A DNA stretch of 5,209 nucleotides from Terriglobales bacterium (lineage in GTDB: Bacteria; Acidobacteriota; Terriglobia; Terriglobales; Gp1-AA117): contig JASLFF010000316.1 of NCBI GenBank assembly GCA_030150795.1, positions 1 through 5,209 of the forward strand. The letters run 5' to 3'. The notes below the pieces were generated by a model that was given only the letters and a program-made list of their open reading frames with translations, was not told the DNA's origin and did no database searches. A program made the position numbers and the translations under genes. Shown piece after piece: positions 1-5,209 of the stretch; within the stretch, counting starts at the first letter, position 1, and each line of letters begins with the position of its first letter.

Positions 1-491
1 TCGGGCGCGGCTTTGCCGAAGGCTTTCAGAGCATAGTCGTCGAGATCCCGTGCGGGAATTCTGGTAATTGGGATTTTCAGATGGTCAAAAGCGCTGCGGA
101 ACGCCTGGCGGAAGAATTCACCTTCAGCCGTATGAATCAACGGGTGAGAAGCCAGTATCTTTTCAAGATCAGACAGCGGTCGCGCCGAACTGAGCAGGAG
201 GGCTGACGCGATCAGCACAAAACCTTTGTCGCTAAGCTCAGTGGCCAGGCGGGTAAGCGCTTCAACGGCCAGCCGCCGCGACTCGGCAGCGCATCGGTTT
301 AAATGGGCTTCAGCGGCATGAATTTCCCTGGCTTGAACGTAATGATAGGGCTGCGCCGCACCCGCGACTTTGGGATCGATGATAACCACACGGCGACGAT
401 CCAGGACCTCTTCCGCGCCATGCTTACCTGCGACGGTTACCACAACGCCCCACCCGGAATGGACGCTGACGCCAATTGCGGCTGCTTTCAT
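1..491 (-). CDS. Conserved-looking hypothetical protein, 3'-truncated at the window edge
   Basis: Reading the minus strand from the ATG at 489-491 gives 163 uninterrupted codons that run off the left edge, so the C-terminus is missing. The start is supported by an AAGGAG Shine-Dalgarno element (504-509) 12 nt upstream. The protein opens MKAAAIGVSVHSGWGVVVTV, a beta-hairpin-like segment with small residues. It continues through a basic strand (LDRRRVVIIDP, residues 30-40), a long helix (about 54-90), a hydrophobic strand (FVLIASALLL, 91-100) and a conserved-looking block with SARPLSDLEKILASHPLIHT (102-121) and EGEFFR (123-128). No signal peptide or membrane helix is evident, so it is probably cytosolic. 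The alternating strand/helix order could fit an RNase H/actin-like or Rossmann-like fold, but no catalytic signature is visible and I assign no function. It is divergent from the gene at 643. The codons, start and open frame make it a confident gene of unknown role. Confidence 0.85.
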   Translation of the reverse strand, partial: MKAAAIGVSVHSGWGVVVTVAGKHGAEEVLDRRRVVIIDPKVAGAAQPYHYVQAREIHAAEAHLNRCAAESRRLAVEALTRLATELSDKGFVLIASALLLSSARPLSDLEKILASHPLIHTAEGEFFRQAFRSAFDHLKIPITRIPARDLDDYALKAFGKAAP

Positions 492-503
492 GTGTTCACT
501 TTA

Positions 504-509
504 CTCCTT
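504..509 (-). promoter_or_regulatory. Ribosome binding site for the left-edge hypothetical gene
   Basis: The minus strand reads AAGGAG here, 12 nt before the ATG at 489-491. The core matches the anti-Shine-Dalgarno sequence well. The spacing is slightly longer than ideal, but no other candidate lies closer. It supports both the strand and the start of a gene that has no stop codon inside the window. Confidence 0.6.
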
Positions 510-632
510 GCGGTCCGGCGCGGATAGCGTGCTCAATACCACCCTGAAACATGGACTGCCTTGGTTACCTTGGTCACTAACGGGTTGCGCGGAAGTTGTA
601 CTACTCTACAAGAATAAGGTACATGACCTTCC

Positions 633-636
633 GGAG
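633..636 (+). promoter_or_regulatory. Shine-Dalgarno that fixes the start at 643
   Basis: GGAG lies 6 nt upstream of the ATG at 643-645, an ideal spacing. The reading frame stays open back to an ATG at 370, but the longer version would overlap most of the first half of the divergent gene at 1-491 and has low-quality, shadow-type sequence. This site therefore selects 643 as the true start. Confidence 0.65.
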
Positions 637-642
637 TGCCCA

Positions 643-1032
643 ATGACGGATGCAGTAATTAAGGAATCAGCAATCCAGGAAGCCAATCAGGCTTTCACAA
701 GACAGGTAACAAATCAGGTCGCCCGCATTACCGGCGAACTCAATAAGCTTGAGCAATTGTTGAGCGCGGGAATGGTGGACCGCCGTGTTTTGAGCGAATT
801 TCGCTATGCCGTGGATAGCGCACGCAAGACCGGCTGGCAGGTGGAAAAATGGCTGGATGGCGATAGCCGCGAGATTTCCACCATGATGACCGAGGAGCGC
901 ATTCAGTGCATTACTCGCATGAGCAACCACCTGGCTTCAGAATTGGAAGTTGAAGCAAAGCAGTTTGCCGGCCTGAACACCCTGAAAGATACGCTGAAAA
1001 AGCTCGACAGTGCATTGGCAAAGAAGGCCTAA
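643..1032 (+). CDS. Small all-helical hypothetical protein (129 aa)
   Basis: The product is a 129-residue soluble, charged protein beginning MTDAVIKESAIQ. Nearly every segment is predicted helical: about 11-42, 46-72, 79-108 and 110-126, with heptad-like spacing of Leu, Ile, Val and Met that suggests a helical bundle or short coiled coil. The most distinctive block is VDRRVLSEFRYAVDSARKTG (45-64) followed by WQVEKWLD (65-72). I associate a similar LxEFRxAVDxxRxTxWxVxxW pattern with uncharacterised acidobacterial proteins, from memory and without a database check. There is no signal peptide, transmembrane segment or enzymatic motif; the single Cys (89) has no metal-site partner. The protein ends in a lysine-rich tail (LDSALAKKA). 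The next gene lies 46 bp downstream on the same strand, so co-transcription is plausible. A role as a small scaffold or binding protein would be a guess, so function is left unassigned. Confidence 0.75.
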   Translation: MTDAVIKESAIQEANQAFTRQVTNQVARITGELNKLEQLLSAGMVDRRVLSEFRYAVDSARKTGWQVEKWLDGDSREISTMMTEERIQCITRMSNHLASELEVEAKQFAGLNTLKDTLKKLDSALAKKA

Positions 1033-1078
1033 CGACCCCAAAGTTAGCTGCTGGGGCTGATAAGATGTTCTTCAGCCT

Positions 1079-1615
1079 ATGAAAACGATTGTCCTGGCAG
1101 TATTGGGTGTAATGCTGATTGGCGCGCCGTTAGCTCAGAAGAGCGTAGCGCAAAAACGCGCACAGAAACAACAAGCAACACAGTGGAGACCCTACGTCTA
1201 TCCTGACGATGGGTTTGCCATTACTCTGCCCGCTCCCACCACGCCGCATAACGACGGCGGCGACCGCCACATTCATCTCTACACCGTTCGTCTGGAAGGC
1301 GGAACAATCTTTAATCTTCGCGCCGTCCACAGGCTCATGGATTGCGAAACAACGCTGGCTGATCTGTGGGACAAAGCCGATAGCAACAAAGATCCAAAAG
1401 ACCCGGTGATTCGGGGAACACTCAAACAGGTGGAGCTTGCCGGTTTGCGTGGCCTGGAGTACGAAAGCGGATCGTCCGATGAGCGCAACCTGCACCGCTT
1501 CCATTGCGGCGACAAAATCTTTTACATCATCAGCGCTGGATATAAGGGAAAGCGACCCGCAGACGTCAACAAAATCATTAATTCATTTCAAGTGGTGAAT
1601 CCGGCGCACCAGTAG
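1079..1615 (+). CDS. Exported hypothetical protein (178 aa) with N-terminal signal peptide
   Basis: The sequence begins with a classical Sec signal: MK, a hydrophobic core (TIVLAVLGVMLIGA, residues 3-16), then likely cleavage after PLA (19) or SVA (24). A polar Lys/Gln-rich linker (about 20-34) leads to a compact domain from WRPYVYPDDGFAITLPAP (36-53) to the end. The opening 'Y-x-DDGFAIxLPxxP' strand and the closing 'VNKIINSFQVV' helix/strand resemble the frame of small PsbP/DUF1795-like exported domains; this is a resemblance only. The mature part has exactly two cysteines (89 and 143), compatible with a disulfide after export. No lipobox Cys is present, so it should be periplasmic or secreted rather than a lipoprotein. 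The frame is closed by TAA at 1061-1063 and no other in-frame start precedes the ATG, so the start is firm despite the lack of a clear Shine-Dalgarno. Function unknown. Confidence 0.8.
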   Translation: MKTIVLAVLGVMLIGAPLAQKSVAQKRAQKQQATQWRPYVYPDDGFAITLPAPTTPHNDGGDRHIHLYTVRLEGGTIFNLRAVHRLMDCETTLADLWDKADSNKDPKDPVIRGTLKQVELAGLRGLEYESGSSDERNLHRFHCGDKIFYIISAGYKGKRPADVNKIINSFQVVNPAHQ

Positions 1616-1627
1616 TACTTAGTCTTC

Positions 1628-1788
1628 GCCGCTGATCCCGCAGATGAACGCAGATTAAAACACATGGCCGCGAATTTCGCGAATGCATACGAACCAAAAA
1701 CCTGAAATATGATTCGCATGTTTCGCATTGATTTGCGGCTAAGCCCGTCTCTTCTTCTTGATCTGCGGCCATCAGCGAAACCTGCGGC
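1628..1788. repeat. Imperfect palindromic mosaic repeat (REP/dispersed-repeat type)
   Basis: The outer arms are CGCTGAT-cc-CGCAGAT (1630-1645) and ATCTGCG-gcc-ATCAGCG (1761-1777). They are perfect reverse complements in both 7-bp words and differ only in the 2/3-nt centre. Inner arms are weaker: 1667-1693 (GCCGCGAAT...ACGAA) against 1713-1739 (TTCGCATG...TTTGCGGC), which share the end words and an internal GCGAA when single gaps are allowed. The central loop is about 1694-1712. Tandem words add to the pattern: CGCAGAT at 1639 and 1649 (10-nt period), and TGCGGC at 1734, 1764 and 1783. From memory, word strings of this kind (GATGAACGCAGATT, GCGAATTTCGCGAA) recur between genes in many soil and environmental bacterial genomes as non-coding dispersed repeats. 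That makes it more likely a repeat copy than a gene-specific element. It could also serve as a bidirectional terminator. Confidence 0.6.
1669..1681. repeat. Short perfect palindrome inside the mosaic repeat
   Basis: CGCGAA-t-TTCGCG has six-base arms around a single central T. It is the most compact symmetric element in the window and sits inside the left inner arm of the larger repeat. The one-base centre cannot form a stable hairpin loop without opening the last pairs, so it reads better as a building block of the repeat or a protein-binding dyad than as a terminator. Confidence 0.5.
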
Positions 1789-1815
1789 GATGTGCCTTGG
1801 CTAAATGCGGACGCA

Positions 1816-2976
1816 CTAAAGCACCGCGGTCTCATGCAGGAGTTCGCCTCGCGCAAAGCGCTCAAAACTCAGAACGGAAACATCATCCACGACGTCCGTT
1901 TTTCCACGCAAGATCAGGTCAGCCAGAATCTTGCCTGTGGCGGGTGAATGCATCACCCCGTGGCCGCTGAAGCCATTGGCCAGGAAGAAACCTGGCACGG
2001 CGGCAACTGGACCAAGGATGCAGTGGTGATCGGGCGTCATCTCATAGAGCCCGGCCCAGGCGCGTTTGGGATTGACCGGAAGATTCTCAAAAGCGGGGAC
2101 ACGGTCGGCAGCGTGCATGAGAATTTTCTCGATAAACGCTGGCTCAAAGTCTGTTTTATAACCCGGCGTTTCCTCGGGATCGTTCCACGCCAGCAGGAAC
2201 CCTCGGCCCTCTGGCCGGAAATGAAAACCGGTGCTCATATCGATGACCATGGGCGATGAATGCGGAAAGTCCGAAAAAGGCTCAGAGGGAACAAGCATAC
2301 GCCGCAGCGGCTCAACCGGCAGATTGATTCCAACGAACTTTGCAATCTGCGCTGACCACGCTCCTGCGGCATTAACAACGGTACGAGTCGAGACCGGCCC
2401 GCGAGCCGTGTCAACCCGGAATGCGCCTTGTTGGTCCGTGGTGATGCCGGTGACATCGGTCTTTTTCCACAGCGTTGTACCATGTTCAACGGCGGAAGCC
2501 ATGAAGCCATTCATCACGCTGTAAGGATCGACAAACCCATCAGTCGAGCAGAAGCTGCCGCCGAGAACGTCATCGGAACGGAGTTGCGGGAGCATGGCTC
2601 GAATCTCTTCAGCGGCGAGGAGACGCGCGGTGGTCAGGCCAAGTTTTTTCTGTCGCTCGAAATTGTCACGCAGGTACGCGAGATGTGAGTCCTTGGTCGC
2701 GAGGAAGAGGTAGCCTTGTGGGCGATAATCCGCCAGATGGCCGACCACCTCTTCAAACTTCGCATAGAAGGGAATCGAATACAGTGACATCTGTATGTTC
2801 ACCGGCGTGGAGAACTGCGCGCGAACGCCGCCCATGCTCTTGCCGGTGGAACCTTTCCCCTGTGAGCTCTCGCGCTCAATCACCAGCACGCTCGTGCAAC
2901 CGCCGTGGGTGAGATGCCAGGCGATGCTGGAACCAACAATGCCGCCGCCGATGATGACTACCTCTGCCGTCTGCAT
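1816..2976 (-). CDS. FAD-dependent oxidoreductase, DAO family (sarcosine oxidase beta / FOXRED1-like)
   Basis: This complete 386-residue protein has the length and layout of DAO-superfamily flavoenzymes, which oxidise the C-N bond of secondary amines or amino acids (sarcosine, dimethylglycine, proline, opines) with FAD. Residues 6-15 (VVIIGGGIVG) form the dinucleotide-binding GxGxxG turn, and Glu34 ends the second strand where it would bind the ribose. GSTGKSMGGVRAQFST (42-57) matches the flavin-contacting loop of the SoxB-like branch. Other family landmarks are DGFVDPYSV (146-154), NAAGAW (202-207), YEMTPDHHCILG (311-322) and the C-terminal ANGFSGHGVMHSPATGK (333-349). The Cys that tethers FAD in monomeric sarcosine oxidase, just before the TPD motif, is absent, so FAD is probably non-covalent. 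There is no signal peptide; it should be cytosolic. Its ATG lies 1 nt after the stop of the upstream propeller gene and has no strong Shine-Dalgarno, which implies translational coupling. No companion subunit genes are adjacent, so the substrate cannot be assigned. Confidence 0.93.
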   Translation of the reverse strand: MQTAEVVIIGGGIVGSSIAWHLTHGGCTSVLVIERESSQGKGSTGKSMGGVRAQFSTPVNIQMSLYSIPFYAKFEEVVGHLADYRPQGYLFLATKDSHLAYLRDNFERQKKLGLTTARLLAAEEIRAMLPQLRSDDVLGGSFCSTDGFVDPYSVMNGFMASAVEHGTTLWKKTDVTGITTDQQGAFRVDTARGPVSTRTVVNAAGAWSAQIAKFVGINLPVEPLRRMLVPSEPFSDFPHSSPMVIDMSTGFHFRPEGRGFLLAWNDPEETPGYKTDFEPAFIEKILMHAADRVPAFENLPVNPKRAWAGLYEMTPDHHCILGPVAAVPGFFLANGFSGHGVMHSPATGKILADLILRGKTDVVDDVSVLSFERFARGELLHETAVL

Positions 2977-2977
2977 G

Positions 2978-5209
2978 CTACTTGCGCTTCAATGCCTCCC
3001 ATTGCTGGAGAAGCGCCTGTGCCTGGGCCAGCGTTTTTTCGGCAGCCTGGGATGCTTGGGTTGTGGGAGCAGCGTCCGCGCTGTCGATGGTCACAATGAG
3101 CTGCGCCAGATTGCCGATCACGGCGGCAAACGCAGGCTGTTGCGGCCCACCGTCCGATTCAGCGTCGCCACGGCGACGGCGCACCCCGGCAAGTTTCTTT
3201 TCATCTTCGGCGCTGATTTTGCCGGCCTGCGCTGCTGCATGGATATCGTCAACTGCCCGGTTTGCTTGCTGCAAGGACTGCACAAGCTTTAACTCCAGCG
3301 AGAATTGCTTCTCCAAATCCTGCGGCGTCGCCTTAACGCGAGGATCCATGGTGAGTTTGAAAGGCTGGGCATAGGTCTTGCCATCGACCGTTAACCGAAC
3401 CTGATATGAGCCGGGAAGCGCTTGCGGTCCTGAAGGCTCGCGCGGCACATCGCGGCCTGCGACAGTAAACATGCTGTATCCAGGCTGGGCGACCGGCGGA
3501 GCGGAGTAGCGGACGTCCCAAAGGAAGCGATGCATTCCGGCAGCAGTCGAAAGCAGGTTTTCTGGCTTAAACCAGTACGCGGGAAAGGCCGGGGGAGTTG
3601 GAGGTTCAAAAAGTTTATCTTTGCTGCTGTACGTCCGGACTACCCGACCTCCAGCATCCAGCACTTCAAGCTTTACTTCACCCTGTGCAGGCGACTTCAA
3701 GTAATAGTAGAAGATCGCCCCGGGCGGCGGATTCTCGCCTGCGGGTTCTTCCGGAGGTATGGGCGTGTCACCGTGGGTGGTGGCGCGAATGCGCATCGCG
3801 GTTGAAGGTTGGAAAAGATGAGCTGGTTCAGACTTGATTTCGTCAGTGAGCTGGCGCAGCGGTGCAATGTCATCCAGTATCCAGAACGCGCGGCCATGCG
3901 TGGCGGCGACCAAGTCATTGTCTTTGATGACCAAATCATGCACCGGTGAAGCGGGCAGGTTAAGCTGCAGAGGCTGCCAGGTATCGCCGTCATTGATGGA
4001 GAAGAAGACGCCGAGTTCGGTGCCGGCAAAGAGCAGCCCTTTTTTGATGGGATCTTCGCGCACGGAACGGACGTAAGCCCCGATTGGCATTCCGGCATTC
4101 ATACGAATCCAGGTTTTGCCGAAGTCACGTGTGCGGTAAACATAAGGCATAATGTCATCAAGCCGATGGCGGTCAACCGCGGCATATGCCGTACCCGCAG
4201 CGAAGTGCGATGCTTCAATAATGCTGATCTTGCTCCAGTCAGAAAGTCCAGTCGGGGTGACGTTGTTCCAGGTTTTTCCAGCATCGCGGGTGAGTTGAAT
4301 CAGGCCGCTGTCAGTGCCGGCCCAGATCTCTCCCGCGCTTACCGGCGAAGGGGCAATCGTATAAACCACGCCGTGCCCGCGTGCTTTGGCATTTTCACTT
4401 GTTAGCGGCCCATCCTGAGAGGCCTTTGGATCGGCGCCGGTTAGATCAGGACTGATCTTCTCCCAGCTATTGCCGCGATCCGTCGAGCGCATCACGTACT
4501 GCGATCCAAAGTACAGCGTGTGCGGGTTCTGGGGAGAGAAGACCACCGGCGATGTCCATGTATAACGATGTTCCGGATGAGCTTCACCGAAATTGCGGAT
4601 GGCATCCGGCGCAATCACTTGCGCTTGCCCGGTGCGGCGGTCGTAGCGGAACAGCTCTCCATACGTGCCGCCGCCATAGATGATGTTGGAATCAGAAGGA
4701 TCAGGAGCGATATAGCCGCTCTCGCCGGCCCCGGCAGGATGCCAATCGCGGAAGGTGATAGCGCCGTCATTGCTGCGGCTGAGAATAAAGACGCTGCCGC
4801 TATCCTGCTGTGCGCCGTAAACGTGGTACGGAAAATCGTTGTCCACGGCCACGTGGTAAAACTGTGCGGTCGGCTGGTTGTACCAACTGCTCCAGGTGCG
4901 GCCTGCGTCCACGCTCACGCCGGCGCCCTGATCGCTGCCAAAAATCATCCGCTGCGGATTTGTAGGATCGATCCAGAGAGCGTGATAGTCATCGCCTCCG
5001 GGTGCGCCTTTAATGGCGACAAAAGTTTTTCCCGCGTCAGTGGAGCGGTAAATAGATACGTTGGGAACGTACACTGTGTCCGCGCTCTTGGGATCAACGT
5101 AGATTTCGCCGAAGTACCAGAGCCGGCCAAGGCGCAGATCCTTACTGGTGCGGGCCCAGGTCTGGCCGCCATCATCGGACTTGAACACGCCGCCCTCTTT
5201 CGTGTCGAT
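2978..5209 (-). CDS. Sortilin/VPS10-like BNR (Asp-box) beta-propeller protein, 5'-truncated
   Basis: The frame is open to the last base, giving 743 visible residues; the N-terminus, including any signal peptide, lies outside. The first visible codons (IDTKEGG before VFKSDDGGQTW) already belong to a propeller blade. Eight Asp-boxes can be read (visible numbering): SDDGGQTW 11-18, STDAGKTF 56-63, SVDAGRTW 99-106, SNDGAITF 146-153, STDRGNSW 242-249, TRDAGKTW 307-314, TRDFGKTW 360-367 and SINDGDTW 404-411. The fourth and eighth are degenerate. HGRAFWILDD (438-447) closes the propeller. A beta-rich module follows (FYYYLKSP 500-507, GMHRFLWDVRY 558-568, LPGSYQVRLTVDG 598-610), then a helical tail (about 633-743). 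This layout is typical of large acidobacterial proteins annotated as glycosyl hydrolase or VPS10 domain-containing; family members usually run to roughly 1000 residues and are exported. No sialidase catalytic set is visible, so a binding or structural role is at least as likely as hydrolysis. It is the first gene of a two-gene unit. Confidence 0.92.
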   Translation of the reverse strand: MDTKEGGVFKSDDGGQTWARTSKDLRLGRLWYFGEIYVDPKSADTVYVPNVSIYRSTDAGKTFVAIKGAPGGDDYHALWIDPTNPQRMIFGSDQGAGVSVDAGRTWSSWYNQPTAQFYHVAVDNDFPYHVYGAQQDSGSVFILSRSNDGAITFRDWHPAGAGESGYIAPDPSDSNIIYGGGTYGELFRYDRRTGQAQVIAPDAIRNFGEAHPEHRYTWTSPVVFSPQNPHTLYFGSQYVMRSTDRGNSWEKISPDLTGADPKASQDGPLTSENAKARGHGVVYTIAPSPVSAGEIWAGTDSGLIQLTRDAGKTWNNVTPTGLSDWSKISIIEASHFAAGTAYAAVDRHRLDDIMPYVYRTRDFGKTWIRMNAGMPIGAYVRSVREDPIKKGLLFAGTELGVFFSINDGDTWQPLQLNLPASPVHDLVIKDNDLVAATHGRAFWILDDIAPLRQLTDEIKSEPAHLFQPSTAMRIRATTHGDTPIPPEEPAGENPPPGAIFYYYLKSPAQGEVKLEVLDAGGRVVRTYSSKDKLFEPPTPPAFPAYWFKPENLLSTAAGMHRFLWDVRYSAPPVAQPGYSMFTVAGRDVPREPSGPQALPGSYQVRLTVDGKTYAQPFKLTMDPRVKATPQDLEKQFSLELKLVQSLQQANRAVDDIHAAAQAGKISAEDEKKLAGVRRRRGDAESDGGPQQPAFAAVIGNLAQLIVTIDSADAAPTTQASQAAEKTLAQAQALLQQWEALKRK

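Larger units (their letters stand above)
492..642. promoter_or_regulatory. Divergent intergenic region, presumed to hold two promoters
   Basis: This 151-bp gap separates start codons facing away from each other, so promoters for both directions should lie here. For the rightward gene a weak sigma70-like pair can be proposed: TTGCGC (585-590), a 16-nt spacer, then TACAAG (607-612). The matches are only 3 of 6 and 4 of 6. No comparable pair stands out leftwards. A short inverted repeat TTGTA-ctactc-TACAA (596-611) overlaps the proposed -10 and could be an operator, but its 5-bp arms are within chance expectation. The region assignment is secure; the individual elements are not. Confidence 0.3.
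1616..1815. other. Convergent intergenic region without a gene
   Basis: These 200 bp separate the stop codons of two converging genes. The reading frames that cross it are low-complexity shadows. Most of it is occupied by a palindromic repeat (1628-1788), described separately. No canonical GC-hairpin plus T-run terminator is visible for either flanking gene; the only pyrimidine-rich run is TCTCTTCTTCTT (1749-1759 area). If transcripts end here, the large palindrome is the best candidate structure. Confidence 0.7.

Noticed and set aside
596..611. TTGTA/TACAA inverted repeat as an operator
   Set aside because: Arms of five bases with a six-base loop are expected by chance in an intergenic region of this size, and no second copy is seen.
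370..642. In-frame extension of the 643-1032 gene back to an ATG at 370
   Set aside because: It overlaps the divergent gene at 1-491 on the opposite strand, its sequence looks like an antisense shadow, and a well-spaced GGAG precedes the ATG at 643.
1036..1056. CCCCA/TGGGG stem as a Rho-independent terminator after the 129-residue protein
   Set aside because: The stem is only 5 bp with an 11-nt loop and no T-run follows, so read-through to the next gene is more likely.
1578..1865. 95-codon minus-strand frame across the convergent intergenic region
   Set aside because: It runs through the palindromic repeat and overlaps the ends of both flanking genes. The residue composition is typical of spurious translation of such repeats, and no ribosome binding site supports it.
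2795..3292. 165-codon plus-strand frame opposite the propeller/oxidoreductase junction
   Set aside because: It is antisense to two strongly supported genes with clear family motifs and shows no coherent domain of its own.
5186..5188. GTG as the start codon of the propeller protein
   Set aside because: It lies within an Asp-box blade (GGVFKSDDGGQTW) and the frame stays open to the window end, so the true start is outside.

Overview
The window looks like a stretch of chromosome from a free-living, moderately GC-rich soil-type bacterium, most likely an Acidobacteriota (Terriglobia-like). This rests on recognising protein types: a large secreted sortilin/BNR-repeat protein with a C-terminal tail typical of that phylum, plus small uncharacterised proteins of the kind often seen there. 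It is an inference; there is no rRNA or other marker gene. I see no tRNA, rRNA, CRISPR array, transposase or phage gene.

Layout. Positions 1-491 (minus) hold the N-terminal 163 residues of an unrecognised protein whose 3' end lies beyond the left edge. A 151-bp divergent intergenic region (492-642) follows. Two genes then read rightwards: a 129-residue all-helical hypothetical protein (643-1032) and, 46 bp later, a 178-residue exported hypothetical protein (1079-1615). A 200-bp convergent intergenic region (1616-1815) contains no gene but is built from CGCTGAT / CGCAGAT / TTCGCG-type words arranged as an imperfect palindrome. It resembles a dispersed intergenic repeat and may also act as a two-way terminator. 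The right half is a two-gene minus-strand unit: a sortilin/VPS10-like Asp-box beta-propeller protein (2978-5209, N-terminus beyond the right edge), followed after a single nucleotide by a complete 386-residue FAD-dependent amine/amino-acid oxidoreductase of the DAO family (1816-2976).

How the genes relate. The 1-nt spacing makes co-transcription and probably translational coupling of the propeller protein and the oxidoreductase very likely. Their products should work in different places (propeller outside the cytoplasm, flavoenzyme in the cytoplasm), so no shared pathway can be read from the sequence. The two small plus-strand genes may form a second short operon. I found no convincing new multi-gene system. 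The items most worth following up are the palindromic repeat, the tight propeller/oxidoreductase pairing and the unrecognised protein at the left edge.
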